NCBI RefSeq assembly: GCF_947648125.1
Contig: NZ_CANSMR010000003.1
Coordinates: 372,001-436,000, forward strand
Reading direction: 5' to 3'
DNA length: 64,000 bases
DNA from: an uncultured Bradyrhizobium sp.
Lineage (GTDB): Bacteria; Pseudomonadota; Alphaproteobacteria; Rhizobiales; Xanthobacteraceae
Positions 1 to 8,852 of this stretch are shown here, piece by piece (positions within the stretch are counted from its first letter, which is position 1; each line of letters opens with the position of its first letter). Both the position numbers and the translations under genes were made by a program. The notes below the pieces were generated by a model, which was given only the letters and a program-made list of their open reading frames with translations, made no database searches and was not told the origin of the DNA.

Positions 1-29
1 CAACGTGGCGCTGCTCTCGCGCGACAGCA

Positions 30-1289
30 TCAGGCCGGCTCCATCAGCTTGCGATAGTGGGTCCAGATGCCGCGCGACGGCACCTCGTCGGTGACGTGGC
101 CGACCGTGAAGCCAAGCTCATCCTGCCGCTGGCGCTTCTCGCCGCGGCCGAGGAAGATCCACTCGGGATTGCGCGCCAGCACCCCGCGGTGGCAGCGCTC
201 ATACATTTCGGAATCATCCGCGAGCAGGAAGCCGGCCGGGCCGACCGAGCCCATGGTCTGCTGGCGCAGCCTCCGGTTCAGGTCCGGCGCGCCCTTGAAT
301 TGCAGCGCGGTGACGTGCTGCACGCTGTCGTCGACGCCGAGCGGCTGGATCACGAACATCTGGATCTCGGCGATGAACAGATTCGGGAAGATCATCACAT
401 GCGGCGTGCCGTCGATCATGATCTCGCGCGCCGCGGTGTCGCCATAGGCGGCCTTCATCCGCGCGGTGTAGTCCGGCAGCCGCTCCTCGCTGGTACCGAA
501 CCAGCTCATCGGCGCATCGCGCTTGCGAAACTCGGGCCGCAGGTCGATCTCGGTATGGCCGTTGCCGTAGTCACGTGTCAGCGCGGTCGAGGCACCGCCA
601 TAGAGCTTGCCGATCATGCTGTCGGCAACGCCGAAGATCGAGGTGTGCACGAAGGCCGGGTGATAGCCGTCGCACTCGTTCTCCAGGATAAACTTCCAGT
701 TCGCCTTGACGCGGTGCTTAAGGAAGCCCGCGGTGATCTCGACCTCGCCCTCCGGCGACGTGCGCACCAGGCGGTCGATGGTCTCGGCGGCGCCGCCGAG
801 ATGTTCCTTCAAGGTCGGGCCATCGGCAGCGAACGAGCCAAACACGAAGCCGCGGTAGGACTCGACGCGGGTCACCCGCCCGAGCGCGAGCTGCGCCTTG
901 TCCTGCCCCTCGTAGCCGTCAGGGAAGGCGTAGCCGACCAGCCGGCCGTCGTTGGCGAAGGTCCAGGAGTGGAACGGGCAGGTGAACGAGCGCGCATTGC
1001 CGCGCTCGAACGAACAGACCTGGTTGCCGCGATGCGAGCAGCGGTTGAGCAGCAGATTGACCTTGCCCTGCTCGTCGCGCGTCATGATCACGGATTGCGG
1101 GCCGATCGACTTGACGACGTAGTCGTTGGCGTTGGGCACCTCGCTCTCGTGCCCGACGTAGACCCAGGTCCGGTACCAGATGTTCTTGAGTTCGGCCTCG
1201 AAGATCTCGGGGTCGGTGTACAGCGATCCGTGCACCCGGTCGGGCCGGATCAGCCGCTCCCATGGCGAGACGCCGGTCATCAAGTTCAT
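30..1289 (-). CDS. Rieske aromatic ring-hydroxylating dioxygenase, alpha subunit
   Basis: Catalytic alpha subunit of a Rieske non-heme iron oxygenase, which hydroxylates an aromatic or alicyclic substrate using electrons from a separate reductase. The Rieske [2Fe-2S] ligands are visible as C84-x-H86 and C104-x2-H107. The mononuclear iron site is the segment NECDGYHPAFVH around residue 205, carrying the usual D/H/H pattern. I start at the ATG at 1289 (419 aa), which has a GGGAG ribosome-binding site. An in-frame start at 1331 would add 14 residues unlike the family and has no such site. No beta subunit, ferredoxin or reductase lies in the window; the strand continues off the left edge. An operator-like palindrome sits just upstream. 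The substrate cannot be read from sequence. Confidence 0.9.
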   Translation of the reverse strand: MNLMTGVSPWERLIRPDRVHGSLYTDPEIFEAELKNIWYRTWVYVGHESEVPNANDYVVKSIGPQSVIMTRDEQGKVNLLLNRCSHRGNQVCSFERGNARSFTCPFHSWTFANDGRLVGYAFPDGYEGQDKAQLALGRVTRVESYRGFVFGSFAADGPTLKEHLGGAAETIDRLVRTSPEGEVEITAGFLKHRVKANWKFILENECDGYHPAFVHTSIFGVADSMIGKLYGGASTALTRDYGNGHTEIDLRPEFRKRDAPMSWFGTSEERLPDYTARMKAAYGDTAAREIMIDGTPHVMIFPNLFIAEIQMFVIQPLGVDDSVQHVTALQFKGAPDLNRRLRQQTMGSVGPAGFLLADDSEMYERCHRGVLARNPEWIFLGRGEKRQRQDELGFTVGHVTDEVPSRGIWTHYRKLMEPA

Positions 1290-1343
1290 CGCTCCGTCTC
1301 CCTCGCCGGCCGCTTGTGCGGATGCCTTCACCGGCTGTCAATA

Positions 1344-1369
1344 ATAATCCGAACGACCGTTCGATTAAT
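1344..1369. promoter_or_regulatory. TetR-type operator-like palindrome (site 1)
   Basis: Imperfect palindrome with core CGAAC-GACC-GTTCG flanked by TAAT/ATTA arms, 55 bp upstream of the Rieske oxygenase start. It aligns with the site at 4687-4712 at about 18 of 26 positions, including ATAATCCG at the left and ATTA at the right. Inverted repeats of this kind are typical TetR-family operators. No TetR gene lies in the window, so the regulator is inferred. Confidence 0.5.
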
Positions 1370-1474
1370 GAATAGCACGTGCGCCGCCGGCCGGCAAGCT
1401 TCTTTGCAAACACCGCGGCTGAGTTCCGGAGCAGCGCGCAACGATGCAATCCGGTGGACCGCTGCGTGACTGCC

Positions 1475-1978
1475 TCAGCCCTGCGCCGCGCTGCCATCGC
1501 CGCCTGCAATCTGCTGCAACATCGACTTCGGCGTCGTCGCAAGCTCGATCTTGAGCTGGTCGCAGATCGTCCGCCGCAGCAGGCGCTCGATCTCGGTCGC
1601 GAGATCGCGATTGGCTGCGCGCGCGTCGGCGCCGCTCGCCCAGAGCAGGAGCTGCCCCAGCCGCCGGTCGCCATCGTCGCGCAAGGCCTCGATCGCGCCA
1701 GCATCGGACATGTCGCTTGGGAGGCGCGGCGTTGCTGGAATCTCCGGATGTGCCATGCCGCGAGCCAATCGCTTGACCGTGGCAAAAGTATCGTCCTGCA
1801 GGCGCACCTGCTCCAGCAGCGGCCCGGCCTTCCAGTCGGCCGCAAGCTTCAACCCGTTCAATGCGTAGATCGCGGAGAACACCTGCCCGCGGACGAAATC
1901 GTCGTTGCTGTTCGGCACGACATGGCTTTGCAGGGCATCGATGATGCCGTCGATCAGCCGCTCGAAGGATGCACTCAT
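1475..1978 (-). CDS. Small hypothetical protein coupled to the phosphotransferase
   Basis: A 167-residue protein, mostly helical and leucine-rich, with no signal peptide or membrane segment. I do not recognise a named domain with confidence. Its size and place after an APH-fold phosphotransferase recall the DUF6285-type partner proteins seen beside such genes. The start ATG at 1978 overlaps the stop of the upstream phosphotransferase as ATGA (1975-1978), so the two are almost certainly translationally coupled and may act together. A longer reading from 2092 would run inside the upstream gene in another frame and is rejected. Confidence 0.7.
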   Translation of the reverse strand: MSASFERLIDGIIDALQSHVVPNSNDDFVRGQVFSAIYALNGLKLAADWKAGPLLEQVRLQDDTFATVKRLARGMAHPEIPATPRLPSDMSDAGAIEALRDDGDRRLGQLLLWASGADARAANRDLATEIERLLRRTICDQLKIELATTPKSMLQQIAGGDGSAAQG

Positions 1979-3045
1979 GCCGCGGCCTCCAATGCGCGCT
2001 CGAAAGCCCGGACGATCGAGGGCATCTGGCTTGCCATCACCGCAAGCCGCATGTCGTTGAAGCGATCGACCTCGAAGGCGCGCACCGCGCACATCTGGAT
2101 CGCGGCGGCCTGATACAACGCGTAGGCCTCGTAGAAGGCGAGGCTCTTGTCCGAGACCGCAATGCCGGAGGCGCGCTGATAGAGGTCGATCACCTCCGCC
2201 CGTTCGAGCACACCATAGAGCTTGCGGCTCCTGGCGTTGAAGGTCGGCATCATCGCCCAGGCCAGATCCTCATGAGGATCGCCCAGATGAGTGAGCTCCC
2301 AATCAAGGATGGCGGCGATCCGCCCGCTGTGCTCGATGAAATTCCCGATCCGGTAGTCGCCATGCACGATCGTGCGGCATGGCGGCTGCGGGCAGTTATC
2401 TTCGAGCCAGCGTCCGCCCCAATCAAGCAGCGGATAATAGCGCGCGGTCGGACGCGCCAGCGACGCGCGCCAGCCGGCGATCGCGCGGACTTCGGCGCGT
2501 TCTCCGCCCTGCTGCAGCGATGCGAATGGCGTTCCGACCGGGTCGATCCGGTGCAGCGACGCCAGGATCTCGACGAACTGCCGGGCGATCGCGCGTTTGT
2601 GGGCCGGATCGAGCTCGCTCGCGGCCCATGGCGCGGGAACGTCGCCCTCGACATGCGCGCAGATGAAGAAAGGAAAGCCGATCTCGGCGCCATCCTGTTC
2701 TGATGACACCAGCGCCGGAACCGGCACGCCGCTGCCGGCCAGCGACTGCAATGCATAAACCTGCGGCAGCACCGAGTAAGGCGCAAACAGCCCGTTCGGC
2801 GGACCGACGCGCAGGATCAGCTTGCGATCGCCTTCAACAGCGGAGCGCGCCACGAAGGCATAGGTGATCCAGGAGAAGCCTGACGATTTGCGGCCAAAGC
2901 TCGTGATCTCCGTCCGGCTCCCGGATATCCGCGACAGATGCTGCGCGAGTGCCGTTCGTACCGCGTCGTCATTGACCGCGACCGGACGAACAGGCTCCGG
3001 CGCGGCGTCCGACACATCGTCCGATCGTTTGGCAACCTCCTGCAT
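1975..3045 (-). CDS. Phosphotransferase family protein (APH/ACAD10-like)
   Basis: A 356-residue protein of the aminoglycoside-phosphotransferase/choline-kinase fold. The catalytic loop HGDYRIGN (about residue 207) and the following ILDWE metal-binding motif are intact, so a kinase activity is expected. In bacteria such proteins next to acyl-CoA ligases and dehydrogenases (ACAD10/11-like kinases) are thought to phosphorylate hydroxylated acyl-CoA intermediates; that role here is inference. Its ATG at 3045 shares one base with the stop of the upstream ligase (TGATG), and its own stop overlaps the next gene by 4 bases, which makes a tight three-gene operon. Confidence 0.85.
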   Translation of the reverse strand: MQEVAKRSDDVSDAAPEPVRPVAVNDDAVRTALAQHLSRISGSRTEITSFGRKSSGFSWITYAFVARSAVEGDRKLILRVGPPNGLFAPYSVLPQVYALQSLAGSGVPVPALVSSEQDGAEIGFPFFICAHVEGDVPAPWAASELDPAHKRAIARQFVEILASLHRIDPVGTPFASLQQGGERAEVRAIAGWRASLARPTARYYPLLDWGGRWLEDNCPQPPCRTIVHGDYRIGNFIEHSGRIAAILDWELTHLGDPHEDLAWAMMPTFNARSRKLYGVLERAEVIDLYQRASGIAVSDKSLAFYEAYALYQAAAIQMCAVRAFEVDRFNDMRLAVMASQMPSIVRAFERALEAAA

Positions 3046-4598
3046 CAATTGACCGACCTCGTATAGCCCTGCCACTTCTCCTCGCGCAGCGCCGATTTCA
3101 TGATCTTGCCGGAGCCGGTCAGCGGCAACGGCTCGAGGCGGATGTCGACCGAGCGCGGGCATTTGTAGCCGGCGATCAGGGTGCGGCAGTGCGCGATCAC
3201 CATATCGGAATCGAGCCGCGCGCCGTCCTTCGGCACCACGATCGCGTGCACCGCCTCGCCCCATTGCGGATCGGGCACCGCGATGACGGCGCATTCCCTG
3301 ACGTGCTCGTGCTGGAAGATGGCGTTCTCCACCTCGCCGGAATAGACGTTCTCGCCGCCGGAGACGATCATGTCCTTGAGGCGATCGACGATATAGACAA
3401 AGCCGTCCTCGTCCATCCAGGCGCCGTCACCGGTGTGCAGCCAGCCATTGCGCAGCACGCGCGCGCTCTCCTCGGGCTTGCGCCAGTATCCGAGCATCAC
3501 GCCGGCGCCGCGGATCGCGATCTCGCCGACCGTCCCGCGCGGCACCTCGTTGCCCGCGGGATCGATGATGCGGATTTCGACGCCCGGCGCCGCCCGCCCC
3601 GCCGATTTGCGCTTGCCCGCCAACGGACCTTCCAGCGCGTGGTATTCCCAGGGCAGGATGGTCGCCAGCGCCGCGCTCTCGGTCATGCCGTAGCCCTGGT
3701 GAAAGCGCCAGCTCGGCAGCACGCGCATCAGCTTGACCAGCAGCGCATCCGGCATCGGAGACGCGCCATACTCGCAATCCCTGACGCTGCTCAGATCATA
3801 CGTGCCGAAGGACGGATGATTGAGCATCATGTTGAGCATGGTCGGCACGAACAGGCAGTAATCCACTTTGTGCTCGGCGATGGTCCGCATCGCGAGCTCG
3901 GGCTCGAATTTCGGGATCGTGACGTGGGTGCCGCCGACCAGCGTCAGCGCGATCATCGGCGAGGTACCGGCCAGATGAAACATGCCGGCCGAGTGCAGGT
4001 ACCGCGTGTCCTCGCGGAAACGGAGCGCATAGATCCAGACCAGCGATTCATAGATGATGTTGGCGTGCGACAGCATCACGCCCTTGGGGAAGCCGGTGGT
4101 GCCGCCGGTGTAGAAGATGCCCGCGAGATCGTTGTAGGCGCCGGATGCGTCCTCGATCGGCGCATGCGCGACGAGTTCGTCATAGCCCTGCATGCCGTCT
4201 GGGACCCGTCCCTCGTCCAGATAGACCATCGCGGTGAGCGATTTCGCGCCGCGCAGTCCCGATGCGGTCTCGGCAAAGGCCTTGTCGACCAGCAGCAACT
4301 TCGGCGTGGAATCGTCGATCGCATAGGCGTTCTCGGCGACCGCCCAGCGGGTATTGAGCGGCACAGCGACCGCACCGGCCCACGCGATGGCATAGAGCGC
4401 CTCGATGTAGAGGTCGCTGTTGTGCGCGAGGATCGCAACGCGATCGCCGGCCTCGACGCCGAGCCGCCGCAGCCCGCCCGCGGCACAGGCGACGCGATGG
4501 CCGATCTCCTTCCAGCTTCGCGACCGTCCCGCATGGATGGTGCCGGGGGCATCCTTGCGCAACTGCACTGCCGAGATGAGCGCCTGCGTCAGCTTCAT
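3045..4598 (-). CDS. AMP-dependent acyl-CoA synthetase/ligase
   Basis: A 517-residue ANL-superfamily ligase that activates a carboxylic acid to its acyl-AMP and then its CoA thioester. The phosphate-binding loop TGGTTGFPKGV (about residue 165), the TGD motif in GWLHTGD (about 391) and the C-terminal catalytic lysine motif TGSGKIMKSALR are all present. Length fits medium- or long-chain or aryl-CoA ligases; the substrate is not evident. It is first in the operon with the phosphotransferase and the 167-residue protein, and probably feeds the Rieske oxygenase pathway. The 202-bp divergent region upstream carries the second operator-like palindrome. Confidence 0.9.
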   Translation of the reverse strand: MKLTQALISAVQLRKDAPGTIHAGRSRSWKEIGHRVACAAGGLRRLGVEAGDRVAILAHNSDLYIEALYAIAWAGAVAVPLNTRWAVAENAYAIDDSTPKLLLVDKAFAETASGLRGAKSLTAMVYLDEGRVPDGMQGYDELVAHAPIEDASGAYNDLAGIFYTGGTTGFPKGVMLSHANIIYESLVWIYALRFREDTRYLHSAGMFHLAGTSPMIALTLVGGTHVTIPKFEPELAMRTIAEHKVDYCLFVPTMLNMMLNHPSFGTYDLSSVRDCEYGASPMPDALLVKLMRVLPSWRFHQGYGMTESAALATILPWEYHALEGPLAGKRKSAGRAAPGVEIRIIDPAGNEVPRGTVGEIAIRGAGVMLGYWRKPEESARVLRNGWLHTGDGAWMDEDGFVYIVDRLKDMIVSGGENVYSGEVENAIFQHEHVRECAVIAVPDPQWGEAVHAIVVPKDGARLDSDMVIAHCRTLIAGYKCPRSVDIRLEPLPLTGSGKIMKSALREEKWQGYTRSVN

Positions 4599-4686
4599 GT
4601 TTCCTCCTCACCGCCATGCGGCCGCGTACGCCTGCGGATGTTTCCGTCATGCGTGAAGCCGATACCCCGCCCGGAGATTTAAGTTG

Positions 4687-4712
4687 ATAATCCGGACAGA
4701 CGGTCTATTATT
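4687..4712. promoter_or_regulatory. TetR-type operator-like palindrome (site 2)
   Basis: A palindromic element with core AGAC-G-GTCT inside ATAATCCG...ATTATT, lying between the divergent ligase (start 4598) and binding-protein (start 4801) genes. It resembles the site at 1344-1369 at about 18 of 26 positions. Its place suits one regulator controlling both directions of the cluster. Confidence 0.5.
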
Positions 4713-4800
4713 ACACAGCCAGTGCGACGGGTAAAGCCCTTGAAGGCACCGCCGCAGCGATCAACGAGCCCCGCAAAAGAGGGCGTCATGGGAGGGGAAG

Positions 4801-6024
4801 ATGCGGAAGCCAATCGTCACGCTTGCAGTGTGGGCGTGCGCGCTCACCGGCGCGCTCGGATCAGCGAACGCCCAGAAGGCCTACGGTCCAGGGGTCAGCG
4901 ACACCGAGATCCTGGTCGGCGCCAATGCGCCCTACAGCGGACCGGCGTCGATCTATGCGAGCTTCCCGAAGACCATGCTCGCCTATTTCACGATGCTGAA
5001 CGAGAAAGGCGGCATCAACGGCCGCCACATCAACTTCGTAACCCGCGACGACGCCTATAGCCCGCCAAAGACCGTCGAGGTGACGCGCGCGCTGGTCGAG
5101 AACGACAAGGTGCTCGCGATCATGGCGCCGTTCGGCACGCCGACCAACGCCGCGATCCAGAAATACCTCAACAGCAACGGCGTCCCGCAACTGCTCGTGC
5201 AGAGCGGCGGCACCCGCTGGAACGATCCCAAGCAGTTTCCCTGGACGACGCCCTACTCGCCGACCTACGTCAACGAGTCCCGGATCATCGCACGCTACGT
5301 GCTGCGCGAGAAGCCGGATGCCAGGATCGGCGTGCTCTTGCAGGCCGACGACATCGGCAAGGATTTTGTCCTTGGTCTGAAGGAAGGGTTGGGCGCGAAA
5401 GCCGACACGATGATCGTCAAGGAGGCGATGTATCAGTCGACCGAGCCCACGATCGACTCGCAGATCGTGAATCTGAAGGCATCCGGCGCCGATACCATCC
5501 TGATCGCCGCGCAGAACAAATTCGCCTCGATGGCGATCCGCAAGATCCACGAGCTCGGCTGGAAGCCGTTGATCTTCCTCGGCTCGACCGCGAATTCGAT
5601 TGCCGGCGTGCTGGTGCCGGCGGGGATCGAGGCCTCGACCGGCATCCTGACCACGACCTCCTACAAGACGCCGAATGATCCGGCCTGGGCCAATGACAAG
5701 GGCATGACCGATTATCTCGCCTTCGCCGCCAAACACATGCCGGGGATGGACCCGAACGACGTGATCGCGGTGACCGGCTACACCACGGCCCAGCTCGGCG
5801 CGATCATCCTGCAGCGCTGCGGCGACAATCTCACGCGGGAGAACGTGCTGAAGCAGGCCACCAACCTCAGCGGCATCGAGCTGCCGATGCTGCTCCCGGG
5901 CATCACGATCCAGACCACGCCGCAGGACTATGCGGCGATCACCGAGCGCCGCTTCGCCCGCTTCGACGGCAAGACCTGGGTGCTGTTCGGCGACATCGTG
6001 GGCGCGGGCCCGGCCAAGGACTGA
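4801..6024 (+). CDS. ABC transporter substrate-binding protein (Peripla_BP_6, LivJ/LivK-like)
   Basis: A 407-residue periplasmic binding protein of the branched-chain amino acid (HAAT) family. A Sec signal peptide covers residues 1-24, ending SANA, followed by the mature start PGVSDTEILVGANAPYSGP, typical of the first strand and ligand loop of type I folds. The ATG at 4801 follows GAGGGGAAG. No Liv permease or ATPase genes accompany it, so it must use a transporter encoded elsewhere. HAAT-type binding proteins in catabolic clusters often bind aromatic or other carboxylic acids rather than amino acids, which fits the ligase and oxygenase nearby; that assignment is inference. Confidence 0.87.
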   Translation: MRKPIVTLAVWACALTGALGSANAQKAYGPGVSDTEILVGANAPYSGPASIYASFPKTMLAYFTMLNEKGGINGRHINFVTRDDAYSPPKTVEVTRALVENDKVLAIMAPFGTPTNAAIQKYLNSNGVPQLLVQSGGTRWNDPKQFPWTTPYSPTYVNESRIIARYVLREKPDARIGVLLQADDIGKDFVLGLKEGLGAKADTMIVKEAMYQSTEPTIDSQIVNLKASGADTILIAAQNKFASMAIRKIHELGWKPLIFLGSTANSIAGVLVPAGIEASTGILTTTSYKTPNDPAWANDKGMTDYLAFAAKHMPGMDPNDVIAVTGYTTAQLGAIILQRCGDNLTRENVLKQATNLSGIELPMLLPGITIQTTPQDYAAITERRFARFDGKTWVLFGDIVGAGPAKD

Positions 6025-6078
6025 TCCCGCGCCACCCATCCGATTGACCGAACCGGCTCAAACCTAAGGACAAGAACA

Positions 6079-7194
6079 ATGCTGACAGCCCAGGACGATC
6101 TCATCGGCCACCAGACGCCGCAGCCGTTTGCCAAGGCAGGCGGCGGCGATATCAGGTTTACCGAGCGCTACTGGTACACCGCGCATCCCATCGATGGCAG
6201 CGAGCTGCTGATCGACATCGGGCTCGGCTATTACCCGAACCGCAACGTGATGGACGGATTCGCCGGCATCACGATCGGCCGCCGCCAGCACAATTTCCGC
6301 GCCTCGCGCCGGCTCGGGACGCGCCCGCTGGAAACGGAAGTCGGCGGGCTCAGGATCGAGATTGTCGAGGGCAACAGCCTGCACCGGGTCTCGCTCGCCG
6401 ACAATCCGTCCGGCATCAGCTTCGCGCTCGAGTTCAAGGCGAGCTTTCCGGCGGCGCAGGAGAAGCAGAATTTTCGCGAGCGCAACGGCGTCGTCGAGGA
6501 GGACCTCGCGCGCGTCTCGCAATTTGGCCGTTGGCGCGGCTGGATCGTCGCCGACGGCAAGCGCTACGACATCGAACCGGAACGATGGTGGGGACAGCGC
6601 GACCGCTCCTGGGGCCTGCGCTCCGAGATGCGCACCGACGAAACCAGGCCGCCGGTCGCGATCCATCGCAATTTCTTCTGGACCTGGTCGATGTTCCAGT
6701 TTCCGCAGTCGGCGTTGTCGATCTTCATCAAGGAGCGCACACCCGGCAAGCCGCATTACCTCTCGGGCAGCGAGTTCCGCCGCGAGGCCGATGGATCGGT
6801 TTCGCATCGCGAGGTGACCTCGGTCGAGCACGCGATCGAATGGGCCGACGATCCGCTCGGCCAGACCATCGCGGCGGCCGACTTCACTTTCAGCTTCGAT
6901 CGCGGCGAGCCGCGCCGCGTCAGGATGCACGGGCTGCCGGCGCGATTTTATCTCAAGGCCGGCATGTATGGCGGCTTGCAAGGCTGGACCCATGGCGACG
7001 ACCGCGGCGAGAACCATGCAGCCCACGACATCTGGAACCTCGATGACGCGGCGACGCGCGCCGTCGCGCGCACGCTGTCGGACCACGTCGTCCGGCTTGA
7101 GAGCGGCAACGAGACGGGATTCGGCATCAGCGAATATGGCGTCGCCGCTGGTTATCCGCGCTACCCGGGACCGCAGAAATTCCCGGCGATGTGA
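6079..7194 (+). CDS. CrtC/AttH lipocalin-like hypothetical protein
   Basis: A 371-residue soluble protein without signal peptide. The start at 6079 has AAGGA upstream. The protein is rich in aromatic residues and beta-strand-like segments. A characteristic patch, WWGQRDRSWGLR near residue 172, resembles proteins of the CrtC (hydroxyneurosporene synthase)/AttH lipocalin-like group, which bind or hydrate hydrophobic molecules such as terpenoids or steroids. Enzyme function cannot be read. It lies 54 bp after the binding protein and its stop overlaps the thioesterase start by one base, so the three plus-strand genes probably form one operon for a hydrophobic substrate. Confidence 0.7.
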   Translation: MLTAQDDLIGHQTPQPFAKAGGGDIRFTERYWYTAHPIDGSELLIDIGLGYYPNRNVMDGFAGITIGRRQHNFRASRRLGTRPLETEVGGLRIEIVEGNSLHRVSLADNPSGISFALEFKASFPAAQEKQNFRERNGVVEEDLARVSQFGRWRGWIVADGKRYDIEPERWWGQRDRSWGLRSEMRTDETRPPVAIHRNFFWTWSMFQFPQSALSIFIKERTPGKPHYLSGSEFRREADGSVSHREVTSVEHAIEWADDPLGQTIAAADFTFSFDRGEPRRVRMHGLPARFYLKAGMYGGLQGWTHGDDRGENHAAHDIWNLDDAATRAVARTLSDHVVRLESGNETGFGISEYGVAAGYPRYPGPQKFPAM

Positions 7195-8120
7195 TGGACG
7201 GGCAAGACATCCACGCCGCGGAGGGTAATGAATCCGCGTGCGATCCGTGGGATGACAAGGCGGCTGAGGCACTGGTCTCGCTCGAGACCATCGCGCCGCT
7301 GCGCTATCGCAGCCGCTTCGGCGACGGCAATCTCAACGGCCGTTCCTATGGCGGCCAGATCCTCGGCCAGGCGATGATGGCGGCAACGCTCAGCGCGCCC
7401 GAGGATCGCTCGGCGGCGATGCTGCAGCTCTTGTTCCTGCGCGGCGCCGACCCCACCCGGCGCATCACGTTTGACGCGCAGGTCCTGCAGGACGGCAAGC
7501 GGTTCTCCTCGCGCCACGTCGTCGGCAGCCAGGGTGACGGACGCACCGTGCTGAGCGCACAGGCCACGTTCTGCGCGGCCCAGCCGGGCCCGCGCCACGC
7601 AGCGCCGTTCGCACCATCGGAGGATCCGGAAACCCTGCCCGATCTGACCAGAATCCCCGACGGGCTGATGGCGCAGTTGCGGCCGCTCGGTCCTTATTCG
7701 CCGCACATCAAGCCCAGCATGGATTTCCGCATCCCCGAGATCGAACGTCAGCTCTCGGCCGCGACCGCAGAGCCGCGCCTGCGCTTCTGGATCAGATGCA
7801 GGCAACCGCTCGCAACAGGTTCCCGCGCCCAGGCCGCGGTGTTCGCCTATCTCTCGGATTGGTGGCTCAACTTCTCCAGCGTCGGCGGCCATCTCCGCGA
7901 CCTGCAGTCGCGCGCGCCGCTCTATCTGTCGAGCCTCAACCATTGCATCTGGTTTCATCGCGCATTCTCGCCCGACGCCTGGATGCATGTCGAAACCGAG
8001 AGCCCCTGCGCCGATGGCGGCCGCGGGCTGTCGATCGCCCGCGTCCACGACCGCGATGGGTCGATGCTCGCGACCGCGATCCAGGAAACCCTGATGGTGC
8101 ATCCGGATGGCGATGCGTAA
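7194..8120 (+). CDS. Acyl-CoA thioesterase (TesB/thioesterase II-like)
   Basis: A 308-residue double-hotdog thioesterase that would hydrolyse acyl-CoA to acid and CoA. The N-terminal half has the NGRSYGGQILGQA signature (about residue 47) and a conserved hotdog strand (FLRGAD, SRHVVGSQ). The C-terminal half (about 200-300) carries a second hotdog with the HCIWFHR/DAWMHVE pattern of TesB proteins. The ATG at 7194 overlaps the preceding stop (TGATG); a GTG three bases earlier is possible. It may recycle CoA or release product in the catabolic pathway. Confidence 0.87.
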   Translation: MDGQDIHAAEGNESACDPWDDKAAEALVSLETIAPLRYRSRFGDGNLNGRSYGGQILGQAMMAATLSAPEDRSAAMLQLLFLRGADPTRRITFDAQVLQDGKRFSSRHVVGSQGDGRTVLSAQATFCAAQPGPRHAAPFAPSEDPETLPDLTRIPDGLMAQLRPLGPYSPHIKPSMDFRIPEIERQLSAATAEPRLRFWIRCRQPLATGSRAQAAVFAYLSDWWLNFSSVGGHLRDLQSRAPLYLSSLNHCIWFHRAFSPDAWMHVETESPCADGGRGLSIARVHDRDGSMLATAIQETLMVHPDGDA

Positions 8121-8331
8121 GCCACGCCGCGACAGTTGAAGGCGCGTCGTGATCGCGGCTGAGCTGCAGCCGTTGCCAGCTATCGGTTCCATCGCCTGTT
8201 GAATCCCGGCAACACCGCCCGACAAAATGCGCAATTGCGCAGATTGCACGTTTTGAACCACGACTGTGCCGCATCTCGGTCCAATCCTGCCAGCGGATGG
8301 CGCAACAAAAACACGATTGGGGAAAACCTAC

Positions 8332-8565
8332 ATGCAGCAGGCAGCGTCGGGCGCACGGAGCGCGGAATCGTCTGGATATGTTCTCTACTTCCAGCTGGCC
8401 AGCAATGGCGCGAGACGCGCCTGCAGTCTGACGATCCAGGCGGAAAGTGCCAACGAGGCGGCGCGAATCTTCCGCGAGAACTGGACCGCAATCGAATCCA
8501 TGGCACGCGACGGCGTCAGCACGGGAATGGTCGGCTCAGCGCCCGTCAGCCTGGCGATGTCGTGA
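8332..8565 (+). CDS. Small hypothetical protein
   Basis: A 77-residue reading frame from the ATG at 8332, preceded by GGGGAAAA at a plausible distance. It predicts a small soluble alpha/beta protein (YVLYFQLASNGARRACSLTIQAES). No domain, signal peptide or membrane segment is seen. It stands alone between the thioesterase and the iron-uptake genes. Codon use looks native, but coding status rests only on the ribosome-binding site and composition. Confidence 0.45.
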   Translation: MQQAASGARSAESSGYVLYFQLASNGARRACSLTIQAESANEAARIFRENWTAIESMARDGVSTGMVGSAPVSLAMS

Positions 8566-8734
8566 GGCGCATCGCGCCCTACACGAGCTACCCTACGCTT
8601 GACGCGTGACAGGACAACGACCGCTGACTCAGGCCAGGATCGCGCGACCATTTGACGCGCTAACGTGAAACCAAGTCATGACATCCAAGTCATGAGATGC
8701 GGGGCTCGCGCACACGCGCAAGCTCCGCTGTGTC

Positions 8735-8749
8735 TTAGAACGATTCAAA
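8735..8749. promoter_or_regulatory. ICE-like (Irr) element upstream of the TonB receptor
   Basis: TTAGAA-CGA-TTCAAA, an imperfect inverted repeat matching the iron-control-element pattern TTTAGAA-N3-TTCTAAA used by Irr in Rhizobiales. It lies 104 bp before the receptor start. A perfect version sits upstream of bacterioferritin in this window. It is a weaker match than that one. Confidence 0.45.
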
Positions 8750-8852
8750 TCCAATCCGGTTAGAGGGATTCAAGTCTGCTCCGGTTCTTTTCGCGCGCGC
8801 CGACTGCTAGAGGCGCGGCGTGAATAGGTTTGCGTGAATCGGAAATACAAGA

